DNA of 64,000 nt from JADLAT01 sp964348795 (GTDB taxonomy: Bacteria; Pseudomonadota; Alphaproteobacteria; Micavibrionales; Micavibrionaceae): assembly GCA_964348795.1 (NCBI GenBank), contig CAYGDY010000003.1, positions 62,001 to 126,000 on the forward strand. The letters run 5' to 3'. Each line of letters begins with the position of its first letter. The first letter of the stretch is position 1. Positions 42,066-51,783 of this stretch are shown here, one piece after another. The notes below the pieces were generated by a model that saw only the letters and a list, made by a program, of their open reading frames with translations, was not told where the DNA came from and did not search any database. Position numbers and translations under genes: made by a program.

Positions 42066-42685
42066 GCACAGGCTCCTGCTTTTATCTTTATACTCTCCAT
42101 CTCACACACCATCAGGTATTCAAGAGCCTCTGCGATCCGCTCGGCTTCCGCCATATTCCGGCCCCAGACATAAAAACCGTGGTTGCGTATGAGATAGGCG
42201 GGAATGGCATTATCGATCCGCAATTCCAGCGCGTTTGTCAGCACGGTCATATCCTGGGAATTTTCCACAACGGGGATATGAAGTGTCGTATCGTGGGTTT
42301 TGATCTGCGGAAAGACTTTGAGCATCTCGTAGCCCGTCAGCACCAATGTTTCTTTCTGGTTATGACGGGTCAGCACGACACCGGAAACAGAATGCACATG
42401 CAAAATGGCATGGGCTTCAGGAAACATCCGGTATAGCTGGACATGAAGCGCCATTTCATCGGAAGGTTTTTTGGATTCCAGCGGCTGGCCCTGCGCATCC
42501 ACCCGCATGATATCATCAGGTCCCAGACGGCCTTTGTGGGTACCGGAAACGGTGAGGGCAAGGGTCCCGTCTTCCAGACGCATCGAGTAATTGCCGCTGG
42601 TCGCAGGAGCCAGATTTTTTGAATCCAGAAAAATACCAGCGGCTACGATGCGGGACATGGCAGTTGCATAATCCACCGGCATCAC
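42062..42685 (-). CDS. mtnB: Methylthioribulose-1-phosphate dehydratase MtnB
   Basis: This class-II aldolase-fold zinc enzyme removes water from methylthioribulose 1-phosphate. The 207-residue protein has ATSGNYSMRL, the zinc histidines in AILHVHSVSG and a C-terminal histidine in RNHGFYVWG. It is second in the operon, between mtnE and mtnD, with 4-nt overlaps. Confidence 0.94.
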   Translation of the reverse strand: MMPVDYATAMSRIVAAGIFLDSKNLAPATSGNYSMRLEDGTLALTVSGTHKGRLGPDDIMRVDAQGQPLESKKPSDEMALHVQLYRMFPEAHAILHVHSVSGVVLTRHNQKETLVLTGYEMLKVFPQIKTHDTTLHIPVVENSQDMTVLTNALELRIDNAIPAYLIRNHGFYVWGRNMAEAERIAEALEYLMVCEMESIKIKAGACA

Positions 42686-43890
42686 ACGCCTCCGGTTTTT
42701 CGGGAAGGCTGTGCGCCAAATCCCTCACGCAGGAGCCTCCCCGCCAGTTCCAGCGTTTCGGGTTTTTTACAGTAGCAAAAACGGATTTTTGTCCGTCCGT
42801 TGTTTTTGTCTTTGAAAAAACTACTGCCCGGGACAGTAGCCACGCCGATCTCCCTGATCATCCAGTGGGCAAAATCCACATCGTTGTCAAAGCCCCTGTC
42901 CCTCATAAGGCGGGTGGCATCGGTCATCATGTAATAAGCCCCTTGCGGCGCGTAAACCTCAAACCCGACTTCTGTCAGTATGGGTCGGAGCAGGTCCCGC
43001 TTGGAGGCATACAATATTCCAAGCTCCTCGTAATACCTGTCGGGAAAACCAAGCGCAACCGCTGCGCCTTCCTGCAAGGGAGCCGCCGCCCCGACCGTCA
43101 GAAAATCATGCACCTTGCGGATGGCGGCGGTGGCCTCGGGCGGGGCAATCAGCCAGCCAATCCGCCAGCCCGTCGCACTGTAGGTTTTGGACACGCCCGT
43201 GATAGTGACCGTCCGGTCCCGCATCCCCGCGATATCCGCCATGCGGATATGCGAACCGTTATACACGATATGCTCGTAAATTTCATCTATGATGGCAACA
43301 ACATTCCATTTCTGGCACAGTCCGGCGATAAACTCCAGTTCGGCCCGTGTAAAAACTTTCCCTGTCGGGTTGCCCGGGTTGCAAAGAATAATCGCACGGG
43401 TCTTATTATTGAATGCCGATTCAAGGACCTGCGGATTGTAGTGCCACTCGGGCGCATACAACGGAACGAATCGCGGCACTGCGCCGGATAAAATCGCATC
43501 GGGGCCGTAATTTTCATAGAAGGGCTCAAAAATAATCACTTCGTCCCCCGGGTCTACCAGCGCCAGCATTGCCGCCATCATAGCCTCCGTCGTACCACAG
43601 GTAACCGTAATTTCACGCTCTGTATCGGGCCGCACACCATAATGACGCTCTGTCTTGTCCGCAATCGCCGTACGTAGATTTTTTGTCCCCCATGTAATGG
43701 CGTATTGATTGTGATCCTCGCGGATGGCACGGCACGCCGCTTCTTTCATCAATTCAGGTGCCGGAAAATCTGGAAACCCTTGCGCGAGGTTTGCCCCCAC
43801 ATGGTCCCCGCGTGCATGAAATACACGGGTCATCTCGCGAATGACGGATTCGGCAAACGAAGAGGCCTTTTGGGAAATATGAATAGTCAA
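42682..43890 (-). CDS. mtnE: Methionine-type aminotransferase (MtnE role)
   Basis: This fold-I PLP aminotransferase of 402 residues is likely to convert ketomethylthiobutyrate to methionine, the last salvage step. NPGNPTGKVF and the PLP lysine in GVSKTYSATGWRIGW are present. It resembles YbdL/KAT-type enzymes, so substrate range may be wider. It is first in the six-gene mtn operon, which supports the MtnE role. No SAM riboswitch was recognised in the 165 nt upstream. Confidence 0.85.
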   Translation of the reverse strand: MTIHISQKASSFAESVIREMTRVFHARGDHVGANLAQGFPDFPAPELMKEAACRAIREDHNQYAITWGTKNLRTAIADKTERHYGVRPDTEREITVTCGTTEAMMAAMLALVDPGDEVIIFEPFYENYGPDAILSGAVPRFVPLYAPEWHYNPQVLESAFNNKTRAIILCNPGNPTGKVFTRAELEFIAGLCQKWNVVAIIDEIYEHIVYNGSHIRMADIAGMRDRTVTITGVSKTYSATGWRIGWLIAPPEATAAIRKVHDFLTVGAAAPLQEGAAVALGFPDRYYEELGILYASKRDLLRPILTEVGFEVYAPQGAYYMMTDATRLMRDRGFDNDVDFAHWMIREIGVATVPGSSFFKDKNNGRTKIRFCYCKKPETLELAGRLLREGFGAQPSRKTGGV

Positions 43891-44055
43891 GAGAATCCCC
43901 GCTTTGTTATAGAATGCAGATTTTCAAGCAATGATCCGTAGAATAGCGACCGAACAGATGTTTAGGCAACCTTTTTTTGGACTGTCCCTCACACGCCTGC
44001 TGTCGTGATGTCCTCCCATATTTCTTTTTCTTCCATGCTGTGCTAGAAACTGCCT

Positions 44056-44748
44056 ATGATGCAACATGCGGAAACAAAAAAGGCCGATATCAGGCTGGAC
44101 CCGAGTTGGCACGCCATGATCGGGGCGGAATTTTACAAACCCTATATGATTCGGCTCAAAGCGTTTTTGCAGGAACAAAAAGCCGCAGGGCGCGTGATAT
44201 ACCCGAAGGGTTCTGAAATCTTTAATGCGCTCAATACCACAGGGTTTAAGGCCGTGAAGGTCGTTATTTTAGGGCAGGACCCCTATCACGGAGCGGGGCA
44301 GGCCCATGGTCTGGCTTTTTCCGTACGGGCAGGCGTGCCCATCCCCCCGAGCCTTCAGAATATCTACAAGGAAATTCGTAATGACTTCGGCCCTTCGGTC
44401 CGGTCAGATGGTGATCTGACACATTGGGCCCAACAAGGGGTTTTATTGTTGAACGCAACCCTGACAGTTGAGCAGGCACAAGCAGGCTCGCACCAGAACA
44501 AAGGGTGGGAAGAGTTCACGGATTCCATTATCCGTACTGTCAGCGTGCATCACGATCATGTTGTATTTATGCTTTGGGGATCGTATGCCCAGAAAAAAGG
44601 AGCGTTCATCGAGCACGCAAAACATCTGGTCCTGCAGGCACCCCATCCTTCGCCCTTGTCAGCCCATCGGGGATTTTTGGGTTGCGGACATTTCAAAACG
44701 GCAAATGATTATCTGGTGAAACATGGAAAACCTGCCATAAACTGGTAA
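44056..44748 (+). CDS. ung: Uracil-DNA glycosylase
   Basis: The enzyme removes uracil from DNA to start base-excision repair. The product is 230 residues. The catalytic motif ILGQDPYHGAGQAHGLAFSV and the late HPSPLSAHRGFLGCGHF minor-groove loop define family 1. The gene is divergent from the mtn operon. Confidence 0.97.
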   Translation: MMQHAETKKADIRLDPSWHAMIGAEFYKPYMIRLKAFLQEQKAAGRVIYPKGSEIFNALNTTGFKAVKVVILGQDPYHGAGQAHGLAFSVRAGVPIPPSLQNIYKEIRNDFGPSVRSDGDLTHWAQQGVLLLNATLTVEQAQAGSHQNKGWEEFTDSIIRTVSVHHDHVVFMLWGSYAQKKGAFIEHAKHLVLQAPHPSPLSAHRGFLGCGHFKTANDYLVKHGKPAINW

Positions 44749-44786
44749 CCCTTTTTTCTGACAGCCGTCCTTCCACAGACACTCTG

Positions 44787-46484
44787 CTATAACCCTTCCT
44801 GATCCAGCGCAATCATGTCTTTCCGGCTGAGTTTACCGATCATGGTTTTGGGAAGCGGCGTGGTGCGGAAAACGATTTGCCGTGGCATTTCAATCTTGGA
44901 GAGTTTCTCCGCCAGAAAATCCTTGAGCTCCTTTTCCGTCAGGACAATATCCTTCCGGAGTTTGATCCAGGCCTTGACGATTTCTCCCCTCTGTTCATCG
45001 GGCAAGCCAGCCACGATACATTCCTCGACCGCTGGATGCTGATAGATGGCGTCCTCGACATTGCGCGGATAGACATTGTACCCGTTTGTGATGATCATGT
45101 CCTTGATCCGGTCCACAATATAGATATACCCCCGCGCATCCATAATGGCGACATCCCCCGTGTGAAGACGCCTATCCCCTTCGGGCGTGACACGCAAGAC
45201 ATCAGCTGTTGCGGACGGGTTGTTCCAGTAGCCTTTCATCACTTGTGGGCCACGAATACACAACTCGCCCCGCTCCCCCAGCTTGCAGGGGGTGTGTTTG
45301 TCAGACGGATCGATGATCTCAATGATGGTCTGGGGCAAGGGCAAACCGATCGAGCCCGCGACATTTTCCCCCATCGGCGGGTTGACGGTCGCTACGGGAG
45401 AGGACTCCGTCAAACCATATCCTTCCATCACGACGCACCCTGTTTTTTTCTCGAACGCTTTTTTGACCTCGACGGGAAGCGGTGCACCACCTGAAATACA
45501 GAATCTGAGAGAAGATAAATCATAACGGGCCAGATCCGGATCATGATTGATCGCATTGAAAATAGCAGGCACGGCCGGCATATAATGAGGTTTCTTCCGC
45601 GCAATCAGCTTGAGCGTCTGCTTCAGGTCAAAACGCGGCTGGGTCACAATCTGCATGCCAGCCAGAACAGCCATATTCAGGGAAACTGTCATGGAAAAAA
45701 CGTGGAAAAACGGCAAAACGGCCAGCATGATTTCCGGTGTCGGGGATCGTGGAAAATGACTGTAACACTGGGCCGCATTTACTGTAATATTGGCATGCGT
45801 GAGCATGGCACCCTTGGGTGTCCCTGTTGTCCCACCCGTATATTGCAATACAGCAATATCATTTTGCACATCAATTTGGACGGGTTGTACAATTCCATCG
45901 TTTTTGATCACGTGTTCAAACCGCAAAATATTTTGATTCCTTGGAATACGCGCCTTGTCGGCCCTCTTGAAGAGATTGAAAAAAATATTTTTGGGAAAAG
46001 GTAAAAACGTATCAAACCGCCCTACAATCATTTTTTGTAAGCCAGTTTTTTGCAACATCGGAATCACAGAACGGCACAAAATTTCCAGATCAAGCGTCAC
46101 CATGATCTGGGTCTGGCTATCATTGATCTGGTGTTCTATTTCCGAAACGGCATAGAGCGGATTAAAATTGACAACGGTGCCCCCTGTTTTCAAAACGGCA
46201 TAATACGCAATCAGGTACAAGGGGCAGTTGGGCAAAAACAAGCCCACATGAACCCCTTTCCCCACACCCAGCGCCTGAAGGCCTGCAGAAAAATGATTCA
46301 CTTGATCGCATAATTCCTGCCAGGATAATTTTTTCCCCATAAAATCAAAGGCCGGCGCATCGGGAGTGGACTGCACAGTCTTATCCAAAGCAGTTGTGAT
46401 GACAGCAGGCGCAAATACCGTGTCCCAGCGCGGCGTTTCGGGATAGCTGGAAATCCAAGGATAGAGAGAATCGGGTGAGGTCAT
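44787..46484 (-). CDS. fadD: Long-chain fatty-acid-CoA ligase
   Basis: This AMP-forming acyl-CoA synthetase of 565 residues activates fatty acids for degradation or lipid synthesis. The ATP loop YTGGTTGTPKGAMLTH, the GYGLTESSPV motif and the hinge DRIKDMIITNGYNVYPR are present, with the catalytic lysine in KTMIGKLSRKDM at the end. It is monocistronic, convergent with ung. Confidence 0.93.
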   Translation of the reverse strand: MTSPDSLYPWISSYPETPRWDTVFAPAVITTALDKTVQSTPDAPAFDFMGKKLSWQELCDQVNHFSAGLQALGVGKGVHVGLFLPNCPLYLIAYYAVLKTGGTVVNFNPLYAVSEIEHQINDSQTQIMVTLDLEILCRSVIPMLQKTGLQKMIVGRFDTFLPFPKNIFFNLFKRADKARIPRNQNILRFEHVIKNDGIVQPVQIDVQNDIAVLQYTGGTTGTPKGAMLTHANITVNAAQCYSHFPRSPTPEIMLAVLPFFHVFSMTVSLNMAVLAGMQIVTQPRFDLKQTLKLIARKKPHYMPAVPAIFNAINHDPDLARYDLSSLRFCISGGAPLPVEVKKAFEKKTGCVVMEGYGLTESSPVATVNPPMGENVAGSIGLPLPQTIIEIIDPSDKHTPCKLGERGELCIRGPQVMKGYWNNPSATADVLRVTPEGDRRLHTGDVAIMDARGYIYIVDRIKDMIITNGYNVYPRNVEDAIYQHPAVEECIVAGLPDEQRGEIVKAWIKLRKDIVLTEKELKDFLAEKLSKIEMPRQIVFRTTPLPKTMIGKLSRKDMIALDQEGL

Positions 46485-46627
46485 GAAAAAACTCTTGTTG
46501 ATATCTTTCTCCAGTATAAAACAAATTTTCTGGATTTTTTAGGAAATTTGTTGCAAAGTTACATTGGTTGTATTTCCACCTTCCTTCTGAGTCTCTCTTT
46601 CTCTTTGTCTTTTTAAGGAATTTTGCC

Positions 46628-47137
46628 TTGCAGTTCTTGCATAATGAACATCCTCCACAAGAGGACGAGAAGCCTGTTAAAATGCACTTGAAATGGTTCA
46701 ATGGGACCAAAGGCTTCGGATTTTTAGTGCCCGATGGTCAGGGCTTTGATGCCTTTGTCCATATTACGACACTTCAGCAGGCGGGATTTCATGCACTGGG
46801 TGAAGGGGCAATTTTGATCTGCACCTTGTTTGACGGCCCCAAGGGAAAACAGGTCAAAGAGATTATCGAAGTACTGGATCAGGGGAGTGTAAACCTCATG
46901 CCTGAGACGGCGGCAGAAGATGGCACCTTCTCTCTGGGAGGGCTGGTCAAATGGTATAAGCAGGAAAAAGGCTTCGGGTTCATCATTCCCGATGACGGCA
47001 TGAAGGATATTTTTGTCCATAAAACCCTTCTGGACAAGCTCGACATCGAAACGCTCGAAGCCGGACAGCGTGTCAAAGTGACGCTCAAGCTCGTGGACAA
47101 GGGCCGTGAAGCAGTGGACATTGTGATTATTCGCTAG
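46628..47137 (+). CDS. Double cold-shock-domain protein
   Basis: Two cold-shock domains are present, starting LKWFNGTKGFGFLVPD and VKWYKQEKGFGFIIPD, each with RNP1 (KGFGF) and an RNP2-like motif (DAFVHI, DIFVHK). Such tandem proteins bind single-stranded RNA or DNA. I favour the TTG start at 46628 because AAGGAA sits 7 nt upstream (169 residues). ATG 46682 would start right at the first domain with a weaker site. A long AT-rich leader precedes it. Confidence 0.85.
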   Translation: MQFLHNEHPPQEDEKPVKMHLKWFNGTKGFGFLVPDGQGFDAFVHITTLQQAGFHALGEGAILICTLFDGPKGKQVKEIIEVLDQGSVNLMPETAAEDGTFSLGGLVKWYKQEKGFGFIIPDDGMKDIFVHKTLLDKLDIETLEAGQRVKVTLKLVDKGREAVDIVIIR

Positions 47138-47198
47138 GTTTTGTTTTCCATCCCTTTTATAGTATTTCTGGTTTTATTAAAATGGAGCAGACCGAACC

Positions 47199-48041
47199 GT
47201 GCGGACCCCTACAATTGCCTTTGAGTTTTTTCCCCCAAAAAACGATGAATTTTCCAAACATCTGTGGGACGCCGTCCCCAAACTGATCCGATATAATCCG
47301 CACTACATGACCGTGACCTATGGTGCAGGCGGCTCAACTAAGGATGGCACCCTTTCCGCATTGTCAAAAATGAAAAGCCTGAGCCCTATTCCTCTGGCCT
47401 CGCATCTCACGTTTCTTTCTACGCCCAAGGCCGATCTGGATCAGTATCTGGATACGCTTTGGGATATGGGTGTGCATCACATTGTCGCCTTGCGCGGGGA
47501 TTTACCCAAGGGCACATCCTACAGCGATTTTACGGGTTCACACTATTATGATTACACATCCAATTTTATCACAGCCATCAAAGCCCGTCATCCTTTTGAA
47601 ATTTCTGTCGGGGCCTATCCCGAAAAACACCCCGACGCACCGGACCTTGATTCGGACATTGCGGCTTTGAAACTCAAGTGTGATGCGGGCGCCACGCGAG
47701 CTATTACCCAATTCTTTTTCGACAATGACGTGTATTTTCGTTTTCTGGACAAGGCAGAGAAAGCGGGTATCAGGACACCCCTGTATCCGGGCCTTTTGCC
47801 GATTCATGATTTCAAGGGCATGTGCAATTTTGCCAAACGCTGTCAGGCCAGTGTGCCGGAATGGCTTCACGCCAAATTTGATCCGGTGCAGGACAATCAC
47901 ACAGAAGCGATGAAAATCGCTACGGATTTGTTAGTTGAACAAACGCGCACTTTAGCCGCGCAAGGAATCAAGCATATCCATTTTTATTCCATGAACAAAG
48001 ACACGATCGTTTCCGATGCTGTTGAGGCTCTTGGATATTAA
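47199..48041 (+). CDS. metF: 5,10-methylenetetrahydrofolate reductase MetF
   Basis: This flavoenzyme makes 5-methyl-THF, the methyl donor for methionine. The 280-residue protein begins at GTG 47199 with IAFEFFPPKN, and has VTYGAGGST, VALRGDLPKG and a QFFFDNDVYF segment. metE follows 81 nt downstream, so donor and acceptor steps are adjacent. Confidence 0.95.
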   Translation: MRTPTIAFEFFPPKNDEFSKHLWDAVPKLIRYNPHYMTVTYGAGGSTKDGTLSALSKMKSLSPIPLASHLTFLSTPKADLDQYLDTLWDMGVHHIVALRGDLPKGTSYSDFTGSHYYDYTSNFITAIKARHPFEISVGAYPEKHPDAPDLDSDIAALKLKCDAGATRAITQFFFDNDVYFRFLDKAEKAGIRTPLYPGLLPIHDFKGMCNFAKRCQASVPEWLHAKFDPVQDNHTEAMKIATDLLVEQTRTLAAQGIKHIHFYSMNKDTIVSDAVEALGY

Positions 48042-48122
48042 CGATTGCAAAGCCTTTCTCATAAAGTTAATCTCTTTTTGTTTTTATATTTGATCTCTTA
48101 CGATTTTTAAGGAGTTTACATT

Positions 48123-50453
48123 ATGGTCCTCGCAACCAATCTCGGATTTCCCCGCATCGGCGATATGCGCCAACTCAAAAAAGCTGTTGAAAGCTACTGG
48201 AAGGGACAAAGCTCTCAGGCTGATTTAATCGCTGTAGGGAAAGAGATCCGCGCCCATAACTGGAAGCTTCAGCAAAAAGCAGGCATTGCTCATATTCCAT
48301 CCAATGATTTTGCATTTTATGACCAGATTTTAAATATGACCTGCACATTGGGTCTGATTCCATCGCGCTATAAAAATATCGGTCCGGCTGATTCGCTTGA
48401 GACATATTTCGCAATGGCGCGCGGCGCGCAAAAAGACGGCGTGGATGTCACCGCCATGGAAATGACAAAATGGTACGATACGAACTATCACTACATCGTG
48501 CCCGAGTTTGAAGAAGGCATGAGCCCGAAACTCTCCGCCCAGATGATTTTCGAGCGCTACGAAGAAGCCAAAGCTTTGGGAATTCAAACCCGCCCCGTAT
48601 TGATCGGGCCTGCGACTTATACTTTCTTGGGCAAGGCGCAATATGATGGCTTCAAGCACGTGGATTTCGTGCAAAAACTCATTCCGGTATACAATGAGAT
48701 ACTCGCGAAACTGGCAACTCTGGGCGCGGAATGGGTCCAGATTGACGAGCCTGTCTTCTCCCTTGATCTGTGTGAAATCGGGCAAGGTGTCATTAAAACA
48801 GCATATGAACAGCTCAAAAAACCGGCTGGCTTGAAAATCCTTGTGGCCACGTATTTTGAATCCTTGCGCGAAAATGCCGATCTGGCCTTTGGTCTGCCCG
48901 TGGACGGGATTCACATTGATCTGTGCCGGAACTCCGGACGGGCTAATACCACGGCAAACAATCCTGCCCGTGATGTCGATCAGGCGCTGGATAAAATCGG
49001 CTCCAAAGTCTTGTCGCTTGGTGTGGTCGATGGCCGGAACATCTGGAAAAACGATCTGTCCTTCTCTTTAGGCCTCATTGAAAGAGCGGTAGCCAAACTG
49101 GGTCAGGATAACGTATTTGTGGCGGGTTCCTGCTCTCTCTTGCATACACCGGTGGATCTCAATAGCGAGACAAAGCTGGATGCAGAACTCAAAGGCTGGA
49201 TGGCGTATGCCACGCAAAAGCTGGACGAGATTGCCCTTTTGGCCAAAGGCGCTTCGCAGGGCCGTGATTCGATTGCTGGAGAACTCAAGGCCAGCGACTC
49301 TGCGCAAGCCTCCCGCAAGGCTTCCCCGCGCATCCACAGCACAGATGTTGCGGCGCGCATGAAGGCCATTACACCGGATATGAAGGCCCGTAAATCACCC
49401 TTTGCAACCCGTCAAAAGGTTCAGCATGCGGCGCTTAATCTGCCCTTGTATCCGACCACCTCGATTGGCTCTTTCCCGCAAACGGAAAATATCCGTAAGG
49501 CACGGGCCGATTTCAAGGCCGGCAAGATCAACGAAGCGGCCTATAAAACTGCCATGCAAAACGAGATCAAACTGGTAGTGGATTACCAGCACAAGGTTGA
49601 TATTGATGTCCTCGTGCATGGTGAGCCAGAGCGGAACGACATGGTTGAATATTTTGGAGAACAGCTTTCGGGCTTTGCCTTCTCCCAATATGGCTGGGTT
49701 CAATCCTATGGCTCGCGGTGTGTGAAACCACCAATTATTTTCGGTGATGTGGCGCGTCCGAACCCGATGACGGTCGAATGGTCGAAATATGCCCAATCCC
49801 AAACGCAAAAAATCATGAAGGGCATGCTCACCGGCCCGATCACAATTTTGCAGTGGTCCTTTGTCCGTGATGATCAGCCCCGCAATGATACCGCCCGCCA
49901 AATTGCGCTAGCGATTCGGGATGAGGTTTCTGACCTTGAAAAGGCGGGCATCAAGATGATCCAGATCGATGAAGCCGCCTTCCGTGAAGGGCTCCCTTTG
50001 CGCCGTGCGGACTGGAAGGAGTATCTGGACAATGCGGTGGAAAATTTCCGCATCACGTCCTGCTGTGTCGAGGACACGACGCAGATCCACACCCATATGT
50101 GCTACTCCGAGTTCAATGACGTGATTGATTCGATCGGCGCGATGGATGCGGATGTGATCTCGATCGAGACATCACGCTCGCAGATGGAGCTCCTGAATGC
50201 GTTCGTGAATTACAAGTATCCGAACGAGATCGGGCCTGGCGTATACGATATCCACTCCCCCCGCGTGCCCACCACGCAGGAAATGGTGGATCTGCTGGAC
50301 AAGGCCAAAAAGGTGCTGGATGAGCGTCAAATCTGGGTGAATCCGGATTGCGGCCTCAAAACCCGTGGCTGGAAGGAAGTCGAGCCGGCGCTTAAAAACA
50401 TGGTCGAGGCCGCAAAACAAATGCGCGCCAAGGCTCAGGTGAAGGCGGCGTAA
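48123..50453 (+). CDS. metE: Cobalamin-independent methionine synthase MetE
   Basis: This zinc enzyme transfers the methyl group of 5-methyl-THF polyglutamate to homocysteine. The 776-residue protein has the two-barrel layout. Zinc-site residues are in IHTHMCYSEF and NPDCGLKTRGW near the C-terminus. A linker rich in A, K and S occupies about residues 370-430. AAGGAG precedes the ATG and a strong terminator follows. No riboswitch was seen in the 81-nt leader. Confidence 0.97.
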   Translation: MVLATNLGFPRIGDMRQLKKAVESYWKGQSSQADLIAVGKEIRAHNWKLQQKAGIAHIPSNDFAFYDQILNMTCTLGLIPSRYKNIGPADSLETYFAMARGAQKDGVDVTAMEMTKWYDTNYHYIVPEFEEGMSPKLSAQMIFERYEEAKALGIQTRPVLIGPATYTFLGKAQYDGFKHVDFVQKLIPVYNEILAKLATLGAEWVQIDEPVFSLDLCEIGQGVIKTAYEQLKKPAGLKILVATYFESLRENADLAFGLPVDGIHIDLCRNSGRANTTANNPARDVDQALDKIGSKVLSLGVVDGRNIWKNDLSFSLGLIERAVAKLGQDNVFVAGSCSLLHTPVDLNSETKLDAELKGWMAYATQKLDEIALLAKGASQGRDSIAGELKASDSAQASRKASPRIHSTDVAARMKAITPDMKARKSPFATRQKVQHAALNLPLYPTTSIGSFPQTENIRKARADFKAGKINEAAYKTAMQNEIKLVVDYQHKVDIDVLVHGEPERNDMVEYFGEQLSGFAFSQYGWVQSYGSRCVKPPIIFGDVARPNPMTVEWSKYAQSQTQKIMKGMLTGPITILQWSFVRDDQPRNDTARQIALAIRDEVSDLEKAGIKMIQIDEAAFREGLPLRRADWKEYLDNAVENFRITSCCVEDTTQIHTHMCYSEFNDVIDSIGAMDADVISIETSRSQMELLNAFVNYKYPNEIGPGVYDIHSPRVPTTQEMVDLLDKAKKVLDERQIWVNPDCGLKTRGWKEVEPALKNMVEAAKQMRAKAQVKAA

Positions 50454-50496
50454 CATTTATTTTCATCCCCTTAAAGGGATTCAAGAATTTTCTGGA

Positions 50497-50528
50497 ACCG
50501 CCGGCCCGACAGGATCGGCGGTTTTTTT
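50497..50528 (+). terminator. Rho-independent terminator of metE
   Basis: ACCGCCG (50497-50503) pairs with CGGCGGT (50516-50522) and runs into seven T (50522-50528). It is 43 nt after the metE stop. Confidence 0.85.
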
Positions 50529-50553
50529 GTGTGGTCATATATCCCTTTATAAA

Positions 50554-51654
50554 TCATGGAATAAAATCCTTAAACGTGTCTTCTTGCGTATAGGCTTTCG
50601 TTTCATCAAGCACACGATGTGTGTAATGCGCTTCACTAAACTTGTGTAGATCAGTATCATAAGCCTTTTCAAAGACTATAGAGAGATTTTTCACAGGTCG
50701 TGATGTCTCACAGTACTCACTGCTGGAAGTATTACGCACGACAGGTTGCGGCTGATCAGAACCTAAGTACGTGTGTAAAGCAAGTAAAGCCGCAAGTCCA
50801 GAAGCAAACCCCACAAAACCTGTAAGAGGCTTTACTTCGTATTCTTTTACATCTGTGAAGTCTATAGCTTTAGGCAATACTGCAAAACCTGCATTACCAG
50901 AAACGAATATAGAAGCAACAACACCTGATACCCCTAACACATTATGATGAGCGGGAAATGCGCTTAGTACATCAAGCCACAGCTGAGATGCAGTGCAAGA
51001 AATCCCGCCCCATATTGCACCAGGTACGATCGTGCCACAAAAAAAACCATTCTTGAATGACATGGCATGATTTTTGAGTGATTCTTCAAAGTCTTTCCAT
51101 AATGAATACTTCTGCCTCGTGATTGTGTCGTGTTGAATGGATTTTTTTTTGCATAGGTCAGAAGAGTCCATTATTTGTCTTGTTTCTCTCTCAATTTTGT
51201 GACGAATGAGATATTCTATTTTTTGATAAAAACGATCCTCCTCATCAAACGGCAATCTTTCTCGTAGCCTATTTATATTTTCGTAAAGCGGTTTTACACC
51301 GAGCCTGTACTGAGCACCCTTTTCGAAAAAATATCTTCTCATAGAACTTTGGTCTAATGGTCTTTGATAAGCCTCCGTATCATAAGATGCCTGCTCAGCG
51401 ACGGACTGGCATAACCTAACAGCGAGATTTATAGCACGATCCTGTTCCATCACCTGCTCAAATAAGTCCGCAAGTTCAAAAAATGCATGATGGAGTGATC
51501 TACTATCACAACCATTATCCAACCATTCGGCCATATTTGGATGTTCCTTTGCAAAGTGACGTGTCATACGATCTGGTTCTTGAAAGAGGATATTTGTGAT
51601 TTTGTACGCCGTACAAATTGGCTCGTTATTAAAACTCTCTTTTATATTTGCCAT
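50554..51654 (-). CDS. Unknown protein with C-terminal membrane segments
   Basis: I do not recognise this 366-residue protein. The first 200 residues are polar and helical. Three hydrophobic stretches follow at about 215-240, 245-270 and 285-305 (GLAALLALHTYLG in the last), then a polar tail. The DNA is visibly AT-richer than the flanking genes, suggesting transfer. It is divergent from a TrmB-type regulator across 129 nt that contains a good dyad, so it may be that regulator's target. Confidence 0.7.
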   Translation of the reverse strand: MANIKESFNNEPICTAYKITNILFQEPDRMTRHFAKEHPNMAEWLDNGCDSRSLHHAFFELADLFEQVMEQDRAINLAVRLCQSVAEQASYDTEAYQRPLDQSSMRRYFFEKGAQYRLGVKPLYENINRLRERLPFDEEDRFYQKIEYLIRHKIERETRQIMDSSDLCKKKSIQHDTITRQKYSLWKDFEESLKNHAMSFKNGFFCGTIVPGAIWGGISCTASQLWLDVLSAFPAHHNVLGVSGVVASIFVSGNAGFAVLPKAIDFTDVKEYEVKPLTGFVGFASGLAALLALHTYLGSDQPQPVVRNTSSSEYCETSRPVKNLSIVFEKAYDTDLHKFSEAHYTHRVLDETKAYTQEDTFKDFIP

Positions 51655-51725
51655 ACTTGCACTCCTGCCTTATGTTTAAAAAATCCACGAAACATTGCCA
51701 TAAAATTTTAGAAATCAAAAATATC

Positions 51726-51743
51726 TGTCGGAAGTTTCTGACA
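51726..51743. promoter_or_regulatory. Candidate operator dyad
   Basis: TGTCGGAA (51726-51733) and TTCTGACA (51736-51743) form an 8-bp inverted repeat with one mismatch and a 2-nt centre. It lies 41 nt before the TrmB-type regulator start and 71 nt before the divergent gene. It is a natural site for that regulator. Confidence 0.4.
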
Positions 51744-51783
51744 CTTTGTGATATAGTGCCAAAAACCTAGTATAAGAGGCATC

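Noticed and set aside
43891..44055. Possible SAM-II riboswitch before mtnE
   Set aside because: I could not find the conserved pseudoknot pattern; only a short CACG/CGTG hairpin is present.
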